A DNA stretch of 64,000 bases from Actinacidiphila paucisporea (GTDB lineage: Bacteria; Actinomycetota; Actinomycetes; Streptomycetales; Streptomycetaceae). A program made the translations under genes and the position numbers. The stretch is from contig NZ_FRBI01000008.1 of the NCBI RefSeq assembly GCF_900142575.1, positions 1-64,000 of the forward strand, written 5' to 3'. The notes under the pieces are model-generated. The model did no database searches, was not told where the DNA came from, and saw nothing but the letters and a program-made list of their open reading frames with translations. How positions within the stretch are numbered: position 1 is the first letter of the stretch; each line of letters starts with the position of its first letter. This document shows, one piece after another, positions 10,096 to 17,923 of this stretch.

Positions 10096-10815
10096 ATGTC
10101 CAAGACCATTGCCGTATTCGGAGCCGGTACCGGCCTGGGCCTGGGCGTCGCCCGGCGCTTCGGTCAGGAGGGCTTCCGGGTCGCGCTCGTCGCCCGTACG
10201 CAGTCCAAACTCGACGCCCTGCGCGCTGAGTTGGAGAGCGAGGGCATCGAGGCGGACACCTTCACCCAGGACCTGGCCGACCACAGCGCGCTCGCCGGCA
10301 CCGTGGCGGCGATCAACGAGCGGTTCGGCCGGATCGACGTGACGGAGTACAGCCCCGCCGGTATCACCGAACGGCCGGTCGCCACGCTCGACCTGGACCT
10401 CGCGGGACTCCAGCCGCAGCTCGACGTGCGGCTGCTGGCCCCGATCCGCCTGGTGAACCTGGTGCTGCCGCAGATGCTCGAACGCGGCGACGGCGCCCTG
10501 CTGTTCGGCCTGGGTGCGGCCGGCACCAACCCGCTGCCGATGATGAGCAACGTCGGCATCGCCTTCGCCGGCCTGCGCAACTACCTCAAGACGCTCAACG
10601 AGTCGCTGGCACCCAAGGGCATCTACGCCGGCGGTCTGACCATCGGAGCGCTCATCGAACTCAGCGAGGCCCAGCGCCAGTTCGACGGGCGCCCCACCAG
10701 CGCGCAGGCCGTGGGCTTCGAGCCCGAGCGGGTCTGGCCGAAGGACCTGGCCGAGACCTTCTGGGACATGTACGTCAAGCGGGACCGCTACGAGGACACC
10801 ATCGGCACGTACTGA
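10096..10815 (+). CDS. SDR-fold protein lacking the canonical Tyr-Lys catalytic pair
   Basis: 239 residues, ATG 10096 after AGAGAGGGA. The N-terminus has a clear Rossmann nucleotide-binding loop (VFGAGTGLGLG, residues 7-17). The classical catalytic elements do not follow: where YxxxK is expected the sequence reads MSNVG (150-154), the NNAG strand is SPAG (87-90), and the Ser position lies in an LGAAGT stretch. It is therefore either a non-redox SDR-fold protein or one with rearranged chemistry. It is the last gene of the P450 operon and ends just before a strong hairpin. Function unknown; the fold assignment is secure, the activity is not. Confidence 0.85.
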   Translation: MSKTIAVFGAGTGLGLGVARRFGQEGFRVALVARTQSKLDALRAELESEGIEADTFTQDLADHSALAGTVAAINERFGRIDVTEYSPAGITERPVATLDLDLAGLQPQLDVRLLAPIRLVNLVLPQMLERGDGALLFGLGAAGTNPLPMMSNVGIAFAGLRNYLKTLNESLAPKGIYAGGLTIGALIELSEAQRQFDGRPTSAQAVGFEPERVWPKDLAETFWDMYVKRDRYEDTIGTY

Positions 10816-10830
10816 CGGCCGGCCTCGGCA

Positions 10831-10884
10831 CGACGACGGGCGGCCGCACCCCACAGGCCAGTGGGGTGCGGCCGCCCGTCGTCG
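10831..10884. terminator. Bidirectional intrinsic-type terminator hairpin
   Basis: A perfect 24-bp inverted repeat (10831-10854 with 10861-10884) around a six-base loop lies exactly between the convergent SDR-like and FAD-protein genes. There is no U-tract, as is common in actinomycetes. Confidence 0.85.
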
Positions 10885-10887
10885 CTG

Positions 10888-12930
10888 TCAGCCCGCCTGC
10901 GGGGGCGTGTCGGGCGCCGCCGACCCCAGCGACGGCACCGCCGCGCCCAGCCGCAGCATCGAGCGCACCATCGCGTCGCAGCGCATGAAACCGATCGGGT
11001 TGAGCCGGGGGAAGCCGGCCGGGCCGAAGCCCGCCGTCCACGCGCCGACCGCGAAGAGCCGCGGGTGCGCGGAGCCATCGGCGGCCAGCACCCGCTGGTC
11101 GGTGGCGTGCACCGCGAGCTTGCCCGAGCTGAAGGCCGGCTGCCCCGGAGCGTCCCGCAACTGCTCCTCGGTACACGCCCCGCGCTCGTACAGCCGGCGG
11201 ACGAGGGCGTCGCGGTTGCGTACGACGCTGGCGGTCGGCAGCCGCGCTTCGAGCAGTGCGGTCGCCGCCACCTCGACGGGCGCGTTGACCCCGCGCGCCA
11301 CGAAGACCCCGCGGGCGGCGTCCGGCACGATCTCCAGGCCGCCGCCGAGGAAGCGCACCACGCCCGCCCTGCCCAGGGCGAGCAGCTGTTCGGCGCGCGG
11401 GCCGGGCGGGCCGCTGCCGATGTAGCCGAAGAAGTCGTGGAACCACGGGTCGAGTTCCTTGGTGCGCGAGCGCGCGGAGAGCCGGTTGGAGCTGAGCAGT
11501 TGGAAGATCGGGCCCATGCTGTTCATCAGGGCCTGGATCGCCGCGAGGTCCTGGCTGTAGCGCTGGTCGCCGCGCCGCGCCAGGTCGGCGGTGACGTGGT
11601 CGAGGATCAGCTCGTGCAGCCGGTCGGGACTGTCGACCCGTACGCCCTCCAGCGGGTATTGCAGCGCCGGCAGGTCGAAGCGGTCCGCGGGGTCGGGCAC
11701 GCAGTCCGCGACCACCGCGTCGACACGGGCCCGGTCGGCGGGCAGGCCGCTGCCCAGCAGCTCGAAGACCTCCGCGACCTCCTGCCAGGGGCGGGTCACC
11801 CGGTCCGGGTGGCCGGTGAACAGCTCCTGGTAGTGGGCCAGTTCCATCTCCGCGTGGATCAACGGGCGGATGTCGAGGCCGAAGTCCACCGGCTCGGGCC
11901 GGGCGATCAGCTCCTTGGCGACCTGCGCGGTCAGGAAGTGCGGCGTGGGCTTCTCCCCGAGCAGCTGGTTGTAGCCCAGCTTGCTGCGGTAGGGCACCCC
12001 GCGCCGCGACCCGGCGTAGAGCACCGGCTCCCGCCCCGACGGCACGTACTGCAAGGTGCCGTCGGCGTCCCGCGTCCAGGAGCCGCCGCGGGCCTCGGTG
12101 AGCAGCACCACGTAGTCGACGAACGACAGCGCCAGGCCCCGGACGATCACCGGCTCGCCCGGCCGCAGCACGTCCAGGTCGGCGTCGGCGGCATATTGCG
12201 CCGACAGGTACGTCAGGCCGTGCTCCGCGGCGAAACGGGCCAGTTCGAGGGCCGGCGGCGCCGGCTCCACGTCGTGGTGGCCCTGCGCCAGCAGCACCGC
12301 GTCGGCGACCAGTTCGGCCCCGGATTCCAGCCGTACGGTGGTGCGGTGCGCGTCGTCGACCAGCTCGACGGCGGTGTCGGCGTGGGTGACCACCTCGACG
12401 TTGGAGGGCGCACCGGCCACCAACCGCCGTACGACGCTGGACAGATAGGCCGCCAGGGTGCGGCGCGAAGGGTAGAAGCGCGGGTGCGCCCTGGCCACCT
12501 CGTCGGCCACCACCGGGTCGGCCAGGTCCTCGGGGGCGGCCGTGCGGGCCCAGTCCAGGATCGCGGGACCCGGCGGCTTGGGGCCCTCGCAGGCCATGTT
12601 CTCGTCGGGGAAGACGGTGATCGCGGCCATCGGGGTGTTGGCCCACATCAGGGCCGACTGCTCCTGCCGCCACACCCGCCCGCCGCCGTGCGGGTGCGGG
12701 TCCACCAGGTGGACCCGCACCGGGCGGTCGGGAACCAGTTCAGGGATGTTGGCGCAGATCCGCTCCAGCAGCGAGGTGCCCGCGGGACCCGCCCCGACGA
12801 CCACCACCGTGAAGGGCGCCGGGCCGTCGGCGCCGGTCGGCGTCGGGCTGCCTGTGGTGACTGCCGCCTCCGCGGTCCGCACCGCCGTCGCGGCGCCTGC
12901 CATGTCCGCCGTGCTTGCCTTGTCCGCCAT
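10888..12930 (-). CDS. Large FAD/NAD(P)-binding protein (FAD_NAD_binding_9-like)
   Basis: 680 residues, ATG 12930. After a low-complexity Ala/Thr leader of about 38 residues comes a dinucleotide-binding motif VVVVGAGPAGTSLLER and then HPHGGGRVWRQEQ, characteristic of the FAD-NAD(P)-binding family 9 (HI0933-like) proteins. A second region near the C-terminus (LFAVGAWTAGFGPAGFPRLNPIGF) provides the closing FAD contact. No heme, metal or BVMO signature (FxGxxxHxxxW) is visible. It is the last gene of the operon with the E2-type acyltransferase, KAS III, barrel protein and ACP, 33 bases behind the acyltransferase, so it may act on the same intermediate, for example as an oxidase or dehydrogenase. 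Its exact reaction cannot be inferred. FAD-dependent cyclases such as PyrE3 belong to a different flavoprotein group. Confidence 0.8.
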   Translation of the reverse strand: MADKASTADMAGAATAVRTAEAAVTTGSPTPTGADGPAPFTVVVVGAGPAGTSLLERICANIPELVPDRPVRVHLVDPHPHGGGRVWRQEQSALMWANTPMAAITVFPDENMACEGPKPPGPAILDWARTAAPEDLADPVVADEVARAHPRFYPSRRTLAAYLSSVVRRLVAGAPSNVEVVTHADTAVELVDDAHRTTVRLESGAELVADAVLLAQGHHDVEPAPPALELARFAAEHGLTYLSAQYAADADLDVLRPGEPVIVRGLALSFVDYVVLLTEARGGSWTRDADGTLQYVPSGREPVLYAGSRRGVPYRSKLGYNQLLGEKPTPHFLTAQVAKELIARPEPVDFGLDIRPLIHAEMELAHYQELFTGHPDRVTRPWQEVAEVFELLGSGLPADRARVDAVVADCVPDPADRFDLPALQYPLEGVRVDSPDRLHELILDHVTADLARRGDQRYSQDLAAIQALMNSMGPIFQLLSSNRLSARSRTKELDPWFHDFFGYIGSGPPGPRAEQLLALGRAGVVRFLGGGLEIVPDAARGVFVARGVNAPVEVAATALLEARLPTASVVRNRDALVRRLYERGACTEEQLRDAPGQPAFSSGKLAVHATDQRVLAADGSAHPRLFAVGAWTAGFGPAGFPRLNPIGFMRCDAMVRSMLRLGAAVPSLGSAAPDTPPQAG

Positions 12931-12963
12931 TTCAGCGCGGTCCGCCTTTCCGTGGAGCGCCGG

Positions 12964-13779
12964 TCAGTTGGTGCGGGTGGAGCCCGACGGGATGTCGGCG
13001 AGTACGTCCGCGGCCGGTGCGACCTGGCGGTCGTCGTCCGGCGGGTAGCCTTCGAGGCCGTCCTTGATCGCGGTGAGCAGGTCGGCCGCCTCGGCGCCGT
13101 CGATCACCCGGTGGTCGAAGGCGAGGCTCAGCCGCATCACGGGGGCGACGGCCAGCGCGCCGTCCCGTACCACCGGCCGGTCGGCGATCTGGCCGACGCC
13201 CAGGGTGACGGTGGTGCCGCCGACGGAGTGGAAGCCGTTGACCGGGCGGTGCCCGAGGGAGGTGATCGCCACCGTGCCCAGCGTCTGCGGGCGGCGCCGC
13301 AGCGAGCGGGTGGTCAGCCGGAACAGCGGCAGCCCCACGAACCGCGGCAGCTTGTGCAGCACGCGGACCGCGCCGAACTCCGGCATGGTCTGCGGGTCGC
13401 CGTCCCTGAAGTGCGAGATCCGCTCCTGGATGGCGGGCAGGCCCGCGGTGTCCACGTCGGGCACCACCGTCGCCAGCACCACCCGGTGGCCGTCGAGCGT
13501 CTTGTCGAGGGTGATCTTGGCGTGCACGCCGTCGTAGCGGGCCAGCCGCGGCCACAGCCGGCCGCGCAGCGCCGCGTTGGCCTCCGGGTGCGCGGCCAGC
13601 GCGTGCCCGGTCGCCTCGGCGACGTAGCTGACCACCGAGTAGCCCGGATGGGCGGCCCGGTGCCGCAGCACCCGCCCCATGTCGACGTCGGTGTCGAGGA
13701 AGACCGGCGAGAAGGCGCGGATGGTGCCGGTGAAGTACTGGGTGTGGCGGCGCTGGCGGACCTCGGGACCGATCTTCAC
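12964..13779 (-). CDS. E2-type (2-oxoacid dehydrogenase) acyltransferase catalytic domain, AbyA4/Agg4-like
   Basis: 271 residues. GTG 13779 is chosen because GAGG sits seven bases upstream; an in-frame GTG at 13794 adds five residues. The protein is only the catalytic domain of dihydrolipoamide acyltransferases: the C-terminal active-site motif DHRVIDG (His223, Asp227) is intact, but there is no lipoyl or subunit-binding domain, so it cannot work in a dehydrogenase complex. Free-standing enzymes of this kind (AbyA4, Agg4) acetylate the primary hydroxyl of a tetronate before an elimination step. The gene lies between the KAS III and FAD-protein genes in one operon with the free ACP, which fits that role. 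The elimination partner (AbyA5-type alpha/beta hydrolase) is not in this operon. Confidence 0.85.
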   Translation of the reverse strand: MKIGPEVRQRRHTQYFTGTIRAFSPVFLDTDVDMGRVLRHRAAHPGYSVVSYVAEATGHALAAHPEANAALRGRLWPRLARYDGVHAKITLDKTLDGHRVVLATVVPDVDTAGLPAIQERISHFRDGDPQTMPEFGAVRVLHKLPRFVGLPLFRLTTRSLRRRPQTLGTVAITSLGHRPVNGFHSVGGTTVTLGVGQIADRPVVRDGALAVAPVMRLSLAFDHRVIDGAEAADLLTAIKDGLEGYPPDDDRQVAPAADVLADIPSGSTRTN

Positions 13780-13834
13780 CGCCGCACCTCGCACCCGGTC
13801 GCACGGACCTGCATCGTGGGTGTATCCCTTCGTC

Positions 13835-14896
13835 TCAGACCGTCTCGACCGCGAAGCCGGCCTTGATCCACTTGCTGGACTCCACCGACACGCCCACCGC
13901 CCGGCTGCCCGGGGTGGCCTGCGCCAGCAGCTGTTCGAGCTGGAAGAACGGGGTGGCGTTGCCGTTGTTGCCGACGTCCCGGACGCAGGAGACCTCCGTC
14001 GCCGACGGCAGCGCCAGCAGGTCGACGATCTTGGTCGTCATCCGCCCCGACAGCTGCGGCGGCAGCAGGAAGTCGACCTCGTCGCGGTCCCAGCCGGTCT
14101 CGTCCAGCAGGTCGTCGAGGATCTCGGCGGCCATCACCGGCACCGACTCCTCGATCGCCTTGTAGTCCTCCTCGGCCGGCGGCCGCGTCGAGTCGCGGTC
14201 GGAGGGACCGAACCAGTGCACGATCTGCCCCGGCGCCCGGTCCAGCCCGGTCAGCTGGGTGAACAGCCGGCGCACGGCCAGCGATCCGGGCACCGGCTGC
14301 GTGTCGAGCACCATCGCGCCCGCCCCGTCGCCGAACAGCACGTAGTGCACGAGGTGTTCGGGCGGCAGCGTGGCGAAGTCGACGTCGAAGTCGTAGAAGC
14401 GGGCGGTCACGTCGCCGCCCAGCACGAGCGCGTTGCGGTACGCACCGGTCGACAGCAGCTGCTGGGCCACGTGCATCGCCTGGAAGGCGCCGGTGCAGCC
14501 GGACTGCAGCTGGTAGCTGGGCACGCCGTTGATCCGCAGCCGGTCGGCCACCACGTTGACGGTGGCGGGCATCAGGTCGTCGGGGGACGCGGTGCCCATC
14601 ACGACCAGGTCGACCTGCTCCGGCGCCAGGCCGGCCCGGTCCAGCGCCCGGCGGCCCGCGGTCTCGCACAGGTCGGCCAGGGTGGCGGCGGGCTTGCCGC
14701 TGTCCAGGTCGATCGCCAGGTGGCGGGTCCTGGTGCCGATGAAGGTGTCCACCCACTCCTCCCACTGGCCCGGCATCCGCAGCCGCTGCCCGAGAGTGGC
14801 GTTGTCGACGGCCGGGCCGGGCAACGCGGTGCCCACCGACCGGATGTGGACGGCGCCGGCGCCCGGCGCACCCGTGTTCTCACTCAGCGCGGCCAT
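13835..14896 (-). CDS. KAS III-like enzyme, probable tetronate-ring-forming synthase (AbyA1-like)
   Basis: 353 residues, ATG 14896, five bases after the upstream stop. It has the thiolase fold of FabH relatives: nucleophile Cys134 in QSGCTGAF, VLFGDGAGAMVL in the middle, and Asn310 in GNNGNAT, equivalent to the catalytic Asn. The position expected to hold the catalytic His (PHQAN in FabH) reads LPPQLSG (278-284), so the His appears to be Pro280. KAS III homologues in tetronate clusters join a glyceryl-ACP to the polyketide beta-ketoacyl chain and close the ring. The neighbouring free ACP and E2-type acyltransferase support that assignment. Family is certain, specific role inferred from context. 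Confidence 0.85.
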   Translation of the reverse strand: MAALSENTGAPGAGAVHIRSVGTALPGPAVDNATLGQRLRMPGQWEEWVDTFIGTRTRHLAIDLDSGKPAATLADLCETAGRRALDRAGLAPEQVDLVVMGTASPDDLMPATVNVVADRLRINGVPSYQLQSGCTGAFQAMHVAQQLLSTGAYRNALVLGGDVTARFYDFDVDFATLPPEHLVHYVLFGDGAGAMVLDTQPVPGSLAVRRLFTQLTGLDRAPGQIVHWFGPSDRDSTRPPAEEDYKAIEESVPVMAAEILDDLLDETGWDRDEVDFLLPPQLSGRMTTKIVDLLALPSATEVSCVRDVGNNGNATPFFQLEQLLAQATPGSRAVGVSVESSKWIKAGFAVETV

Positions 14897-14901
14897 CGCC
14901 G

Positions 14902-15474
14902 TCAGCCGCACAACGTGATCTCGACCTGTGCCTTCTCCGTGGGCACCGGCGGGTTGGACAGCGGGGGCAGCAGGCGCCAGCGCCGGTAGCCGACCTTGCC
15001 GGCGAAGTCCCCGCTGGTGCCGGTCGCCGCGAAGTTCAGCCACTCGCCGGCGATCATCCCGTTGCGGTCGAGCCGCCTCGCGCTGTCGCTGAGGGTGCCC
15101 TGCGGCAGCTGCACGGTCTCGTGGTAGTCCGTCAGCAGGTGCCCGTCGGAGGGCCGGATCGCCACGATCGTGACGTATCCCAGTGCCTTGCCGACCACCG
15201 AGCCGTCGGCGCCGAAGATGGTGTCGGTGTAGACGGCGGTGTCGCCGACCTTCTGCATCGGCGGGGTGCCGGCGGCGTCCGAGCCCACCGTGTCGTACTT
15301 CACGGTCTGCTCCAGGACTCCCCGCACGTTCACGCACGACGAGTGGTGGCCGTTCAGGCCGACCGCCGCGCTCGCGGCGGACGACTCGGACACCACCGCG
15401 ACCGAGCAGCCGAGCAGTGCCGTGGCCAGGACGATGTTCGTACGACGACTGGCTGACCAGAGCCTCATGGGCAT
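14902..15474 (-). CDS. Exported allene-oxide-cyclase-barrel protein, AbyU-like candidate cyclase
   Basis: 190 residues, ATG 15474. Residues about 1-36 form a basic n-region, a hydrophobic core (NIVLATALLGCSVAVV) and an AxA-like site, i.e. a signal peptide; LLGC could also be a lipobox. The remaining 150 residues resemble the small beta-barrel family of allene oxide cyclases and of the spirotetronate [4+2] cyclase AbyU: compare blocks such as GYVTIVAIRPSDGHLLTDYHE and ATGTSGDFAGKVGYRRWRL, whose counterparts I recall in AbyU. AbyU itself is cytoplasmic and has no leader. The gene is embedded in the tetronate operon between the ACP and KAS III genes, so a role in cyclising the product is likely, but export would make it an extracytoplasmic pericyclase. 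Alternative: a secreted barrel protein of unrelated function. Confidence 0.75.
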   Translation of the reverse strand: MPMRLWSASRRTNIVLATALLGCSVAVVSESSAASAAVGLNGHHSSCVNVRGVLEQTVKYDTVGSDAAGTPPMQKVGDTAVYTDTIFGADGSVVGKALGYVTIVAIRPSDGHLLTDYHETVQLPQGTLSDSARRLDRNGMIAGEWLNFAATGTSGDFAGKVGYRRWRLLPPLSNPPVPTEKAQVEITLCG

Positions 15475-15595
15475 CCTTAGGACGGGCCGGTTCGAGTCCG
15501 GCGGTCGGTAGTCGGGCGGGAGCCGGGTGTGTGGCCGGGCGGGTCCATGGTCGAAGCGGCGGCTTGGGCAGACCTAAAGCGCCGGCCCGAGGCGG

Positions 15596-15823
15596 TCAGC
15601 CGTCGACGGCCAGCGTGTAGATGTGGCCCAGCGTCGGGGCCTCCAGGACCGCGGGCAGCGGGATGCGCCGGCCGGTCTCGCGCTCCAGCACCGCGAGCAG
15701 CGACAGCAGGTGGACCGAGTCCCAGCCGGGCACCTGGTCCAGGTGCAGGGCGGCGTGCTCGGCGGTGACCGGCAGGCCGATCTCGTCACGTAGCAGCGTG
15801 ACGAAGTCGTCGATGTCGTTCAT
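15596..15823 (-). CDS. Free-standing acyl carrier protein (AbyA3-like)
   Basis: 75 residues, ATG 15823 with GGAGG upstream. The phosphopantetheine attachment site is the Ser of PGWDSVHLLSLL; the flanking acidic helix is typical of discrete ACPs. In tetronate pathways a stand-alone ACP carries the glyceryl unit made by an FkbH-like protein. Being the first gene of the operon that also encodes KAS III and the E2-type acyltransferase, it most likely plays that part. No FkbH-like gene is visible in the window. A 121-base gap with a TAAAGCGCCGG half-site separates it from the barrel-protein gene. Confidence 0.9.
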   Translation of the reverse strand: MNDIDDFVTLLRDEIGLPVTAEHAALHLDQVPGWDSVHLLSLLAVLERETGRRIPLPAVLEAPTLGHIYTLAVDG

Positions 15824-16138
15824 GGGACGCGTCCTCCAGGTGCCGGAGCCGTGGGCATGGGCCGACGGCAGCTTCGGCGCCCCGGCTTGGGCGGTGCTGA
15901 AGCCCCTGCCCGCGGCGGCTTCCGGGAGGCGGCGTTCCGGAACGCCCGTACGTGTCCCGAACGGACGTAGGTACTTTCTCGGATGTGGCCCTGCCGGGGG
16001 TCTGCGATCGTGGCCGGGTGGAGCGGGGCGCGGCCGGCGGGTCTCGCTCCGCACCAGACCACCGTTCGCGGGGCGCGGGTAAGCCGAAGCGGGGGACCCG
16101 CCGGCTCTTTGTGTGCCCTGGAAAGTCAGGAGTGCGCC
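15824..16138. other. Divergent promoter region between ACP operon and SARP gene
   Basis: A 315-base region with no coding potential that fits. It contains an interrupted pair of related elements (TTCCGGAACGCCCGTACG and TCCCGAACGGACGTAG, about 15927-15970), which could be regulator contacts. No clear -10/-35 pair is visible for either direction. Confidence 0.4.
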
Positions 16139-16915
16139 ATGAGATTCGAGATGCTGGGCAGTCTGCGCGCCGTCACCAGGGAAGGACCGGAGTCGGTCAG
16201 CGCGCCGAAGGTCGAGACGCTGCTCTCGGTGCTGCTCATCAGAGCCGGCCAGGTGACGTCGACCAGCCAACTGGCCGACGAGATATGGGGCGATCTCCCG
16301 CCCCGCCGCTTCACCGCCGCGGTGCACGTGTACGTGTACCAGGTGCGCAAGTCGCTGGCGGCCTGGTCGGGAGCGGCCGAGCCGGACGAGGAGCGGCTGA
16401 CCACCCGCCCGGCCGGGTACGTACTGCGAGTCGACCCGGGCGAGCTGGACGTGGCGGACTTCCGCGCGCTGGCCGCCGACGGGCGGGCGCAGGCGGCCGC
16501 GGGGCGCCACGAGGCGGCCTCCCGCAGCTTCGCCCGGGCGCTGTCGCTGTGGCGCGGCCCGGCACTGGACGGCCTCGCCGGCGGCCCGATCGTCGAGGAG
16601 TTCGTCCGCTGGGCGCAGGAGGCCCGGCTGGAGTGCGAGGAGCTGCGGATCGAGCAGGAGCTGGCGCTGGGCCGCTACGACCGGCTGATCGCGCCGCTGC
16701 GGACCCTCACCGCCGAGCACCCGCTGCGGGAGGGCTTCGCCCGGCAGCTGATGCTGGCGCTGCACCTGGCCGGCCGCTCCTCCGAGGCGCTGACCACCTA
16801 CCGCGAGGTCAGCCGCACCATCGACCGCGAGCTGGGCCTCGAACCCGGCCGCGGCCTGCGGGAGTTGTACGCCACCGTCCGCGACGCCGACCAGCCGCTG
16901 GCGCCCGTCGCCTGA
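16139..16915 (+). CDS. SARP-family pathway activator (first)
   Basis: 258 residues, ATG 16139 after CAGGAG. It is a small SARP: an OmpR-type winged helix at residues about 1-90 (MLGSLRAV ... SAPKVETLLSVLLIRAG ... VHVYVYQVRKSL), then a bacterial transcriptional activation domain (about 95-250) with RALSLWRGPALDGLA and the ELGLEPGRGLRELY signature. No ATPase or TPR extension is present. SARPs activate antibiotic clusters by binding direct repeats upstream of -10 boxes. It is divergent from the ACP-KAS III operon, its likely first target, and is one of two SARPs in the cluster. Confidence 0.93.
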   Translation: MRFEMLGSLRAVTREGPESVSAPKVETLLSVLLIRAGQVTSTSQLADEIWGDLPPRRFTAAVHVYVYQVRKSLAAWSGAAEPDEERLTTRPAGYVLRVDPGELDVADFRALAADGRAQAAAGRHEAASRSFARALSLWRGPALDGLAGGPIVEEFVRWAQEARLECEELRIEQELALGRYDRLIAPLRTLTAEHPLREGFARQLMLALHLAGRSSEALTTYREVSRTIDRELGLEPGRGLRELYATVRDADQPLAPVA

Positions 16916-16923
16916 GCGGCGGC

Positions 16924-17004
16924 AACCGGAACGCCCCGGCGGCCGCCAACCGGAACAGCGGGCGGCCGCCGAACCGGAACGTCCCGGCGGGCGCCAAGCG
17001 GAGT
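16924..17004. repeat. 24-bp tandem repeat, about 3.5 copies
   Basis: The word AACCGGAAC starts at 16924, 16948 and 16972, with a degenerate copy at 16996, each followed by a GC-rich filler of 15 bases (for example GCCCCGGCGGCCGCC). The array sits directly behind the SARP stop codon and just before the terminator hairpin. No coding role is seen. Confidence 0.85.
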
Positions 17005-17021
17005 GACGGGGCAGGGGCCGA

Positions 17022-17063
17022 CGGAACGGGCCGGACGGTGCGAACACCGTCCGGCCCGTTCCG
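17022..17063. terminator. Bidirectional terminator hairpin
   Basis: A perfect 19-bp stem (17022-17040 with 17045-17063) and a CGAA tetraloop lie between the convergent SARP and methyltransferase genes. Confidence 0.85.
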
Positions 17064-17101
17064 CGTGCGGTGCGCCACCGGGGCGCCGCGGGGGAGCGCG
17101 G

Positions 17102-17923
17102 CTACGCGGTCCTAACCGCCGTGGCCAGCCCGCCGTTCGGGCGGCCGGTCACCGGGCGGCCGTAGCCGGCGGCGGCCTCGGCGCGGTCGTGCAGCGCGGG
17201 GTCCCAGCCGTGCTCGGCCAGCCACTCCAGGGTCTGGTCGCCGAGGCCACCCTTGACCAGCTCGTTGAGCTTGGCCAGCGCCGGCACCGCCTTGGCCTCG
17301 GTGGCGGCCGAGGCGCGGCCGGTGTTGGCGTGCTCGAAGGTGATACGGCTGCCGGCCGGCGACAGCGCGCCGATCGTCTCCAGCAGCGCCGCCGCCTCCT
17401 GCGCCGTCAGGTAGATCAGCAGCCCCTCGACCAGCCACGCGGTGCGCACCGTGGGGTCGTACCCGGCGGCCTTGAGGTCGTCCTGCCAGGACTCGCGCAG
17501 GTCGGCGGGGACCGGGACGCGTATGCAGCCCGGCTTGGCGCCCTCGGCGTCGAGCACCTCCTGCTTGAACTCCAGCACCTCGGCGAGGTCCACCTCGAAC
17601 ACCCGCGTCTCCGGCGGCCACTCCAACCGGTAGGCCCGCACGTCCAGGCCCGCGCCGAGTATGACCACCTGCCGGCAGCCGGCCGCCGCGGACTCGGTGA
17701 GGTAGTCGTCGAAGAAACGGGTCCTGATGACCACGTTGAACTCGATGACCGCCTTCCACGCCGCCAGTTCCGGCGTCTGCTCTTCTGCCTCCGGCTCGTC
17801 GCCGAGCGCGGTCCGCAGGAAAATCCCGGCGAACTGGTCATCGAATAGCCGGTCCTCGCGGGCGGATTCCTTCGCCCGAACCTGTGCGACTTCGATCGCG
17901 GTACGTGCCAGACCTGAACGCAT
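17102..17923 (-). CDS. Class I SAM-dependent methyltransferase (TIGR00027/LCM-like)
   Basis: 273 residues, ATG 17923 with GGAGG seven to eight bases upstream; a longer in-frame opening to 18190 has no homologous look and no ribosome site. The N-terminus MRSGLARTAIEVAQVRA and the SAM motif QVVILGAGLDVRAYRLEW, followed by RVFEVDLAEVLEFKQEVL, are diagnostic of the leucine-carboxyl-methyltransferase-like O-methyltransferase family common in actinomycetes. Its promoter appears to be the operator-bearing one at 18208-18237, giving a leader of roughly 280 bases, and it would be co-regulated with the exporter and the luciferase-like enzyme. Probable role: O-methylation of the polyketide or detoxifying modification. 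Such a gene is not a standard abyssomicin-cluster member as far as I recall. Confidence 0.88.
   Translation of the reverse strand: MRSGLARTAIEVAQVRAKESAREDRLFDDQFAGIFLRTALGDEPEAEEQTPELAAWKAVIEFNVVIRTRFFDDYLTESAAAGCRQVVILGAGLDVRAYRLEWPPETRVFEVDLAEVLEFKQEVLDAEGAKPGCIRVPVPADLRESWQDDLKAAGYDPTVRTAWLVEGLLIYLTAQEAAALLETIGALSPAGSRITFEHANTGRASAATEAKAVPALAKLNELVKGGLGDQTLEWLAEHGWDPALHDRAEAAAGYGRPVTGRPNGGLATAVRTA

Noticed and set aside
8563..10815. 750-codon frame ending in the SDR-like protein
   Set aside because: Only the last 239 codons are protein-like; the rest is a frame-shifted shadow of the ferredoxin and P450 genes.
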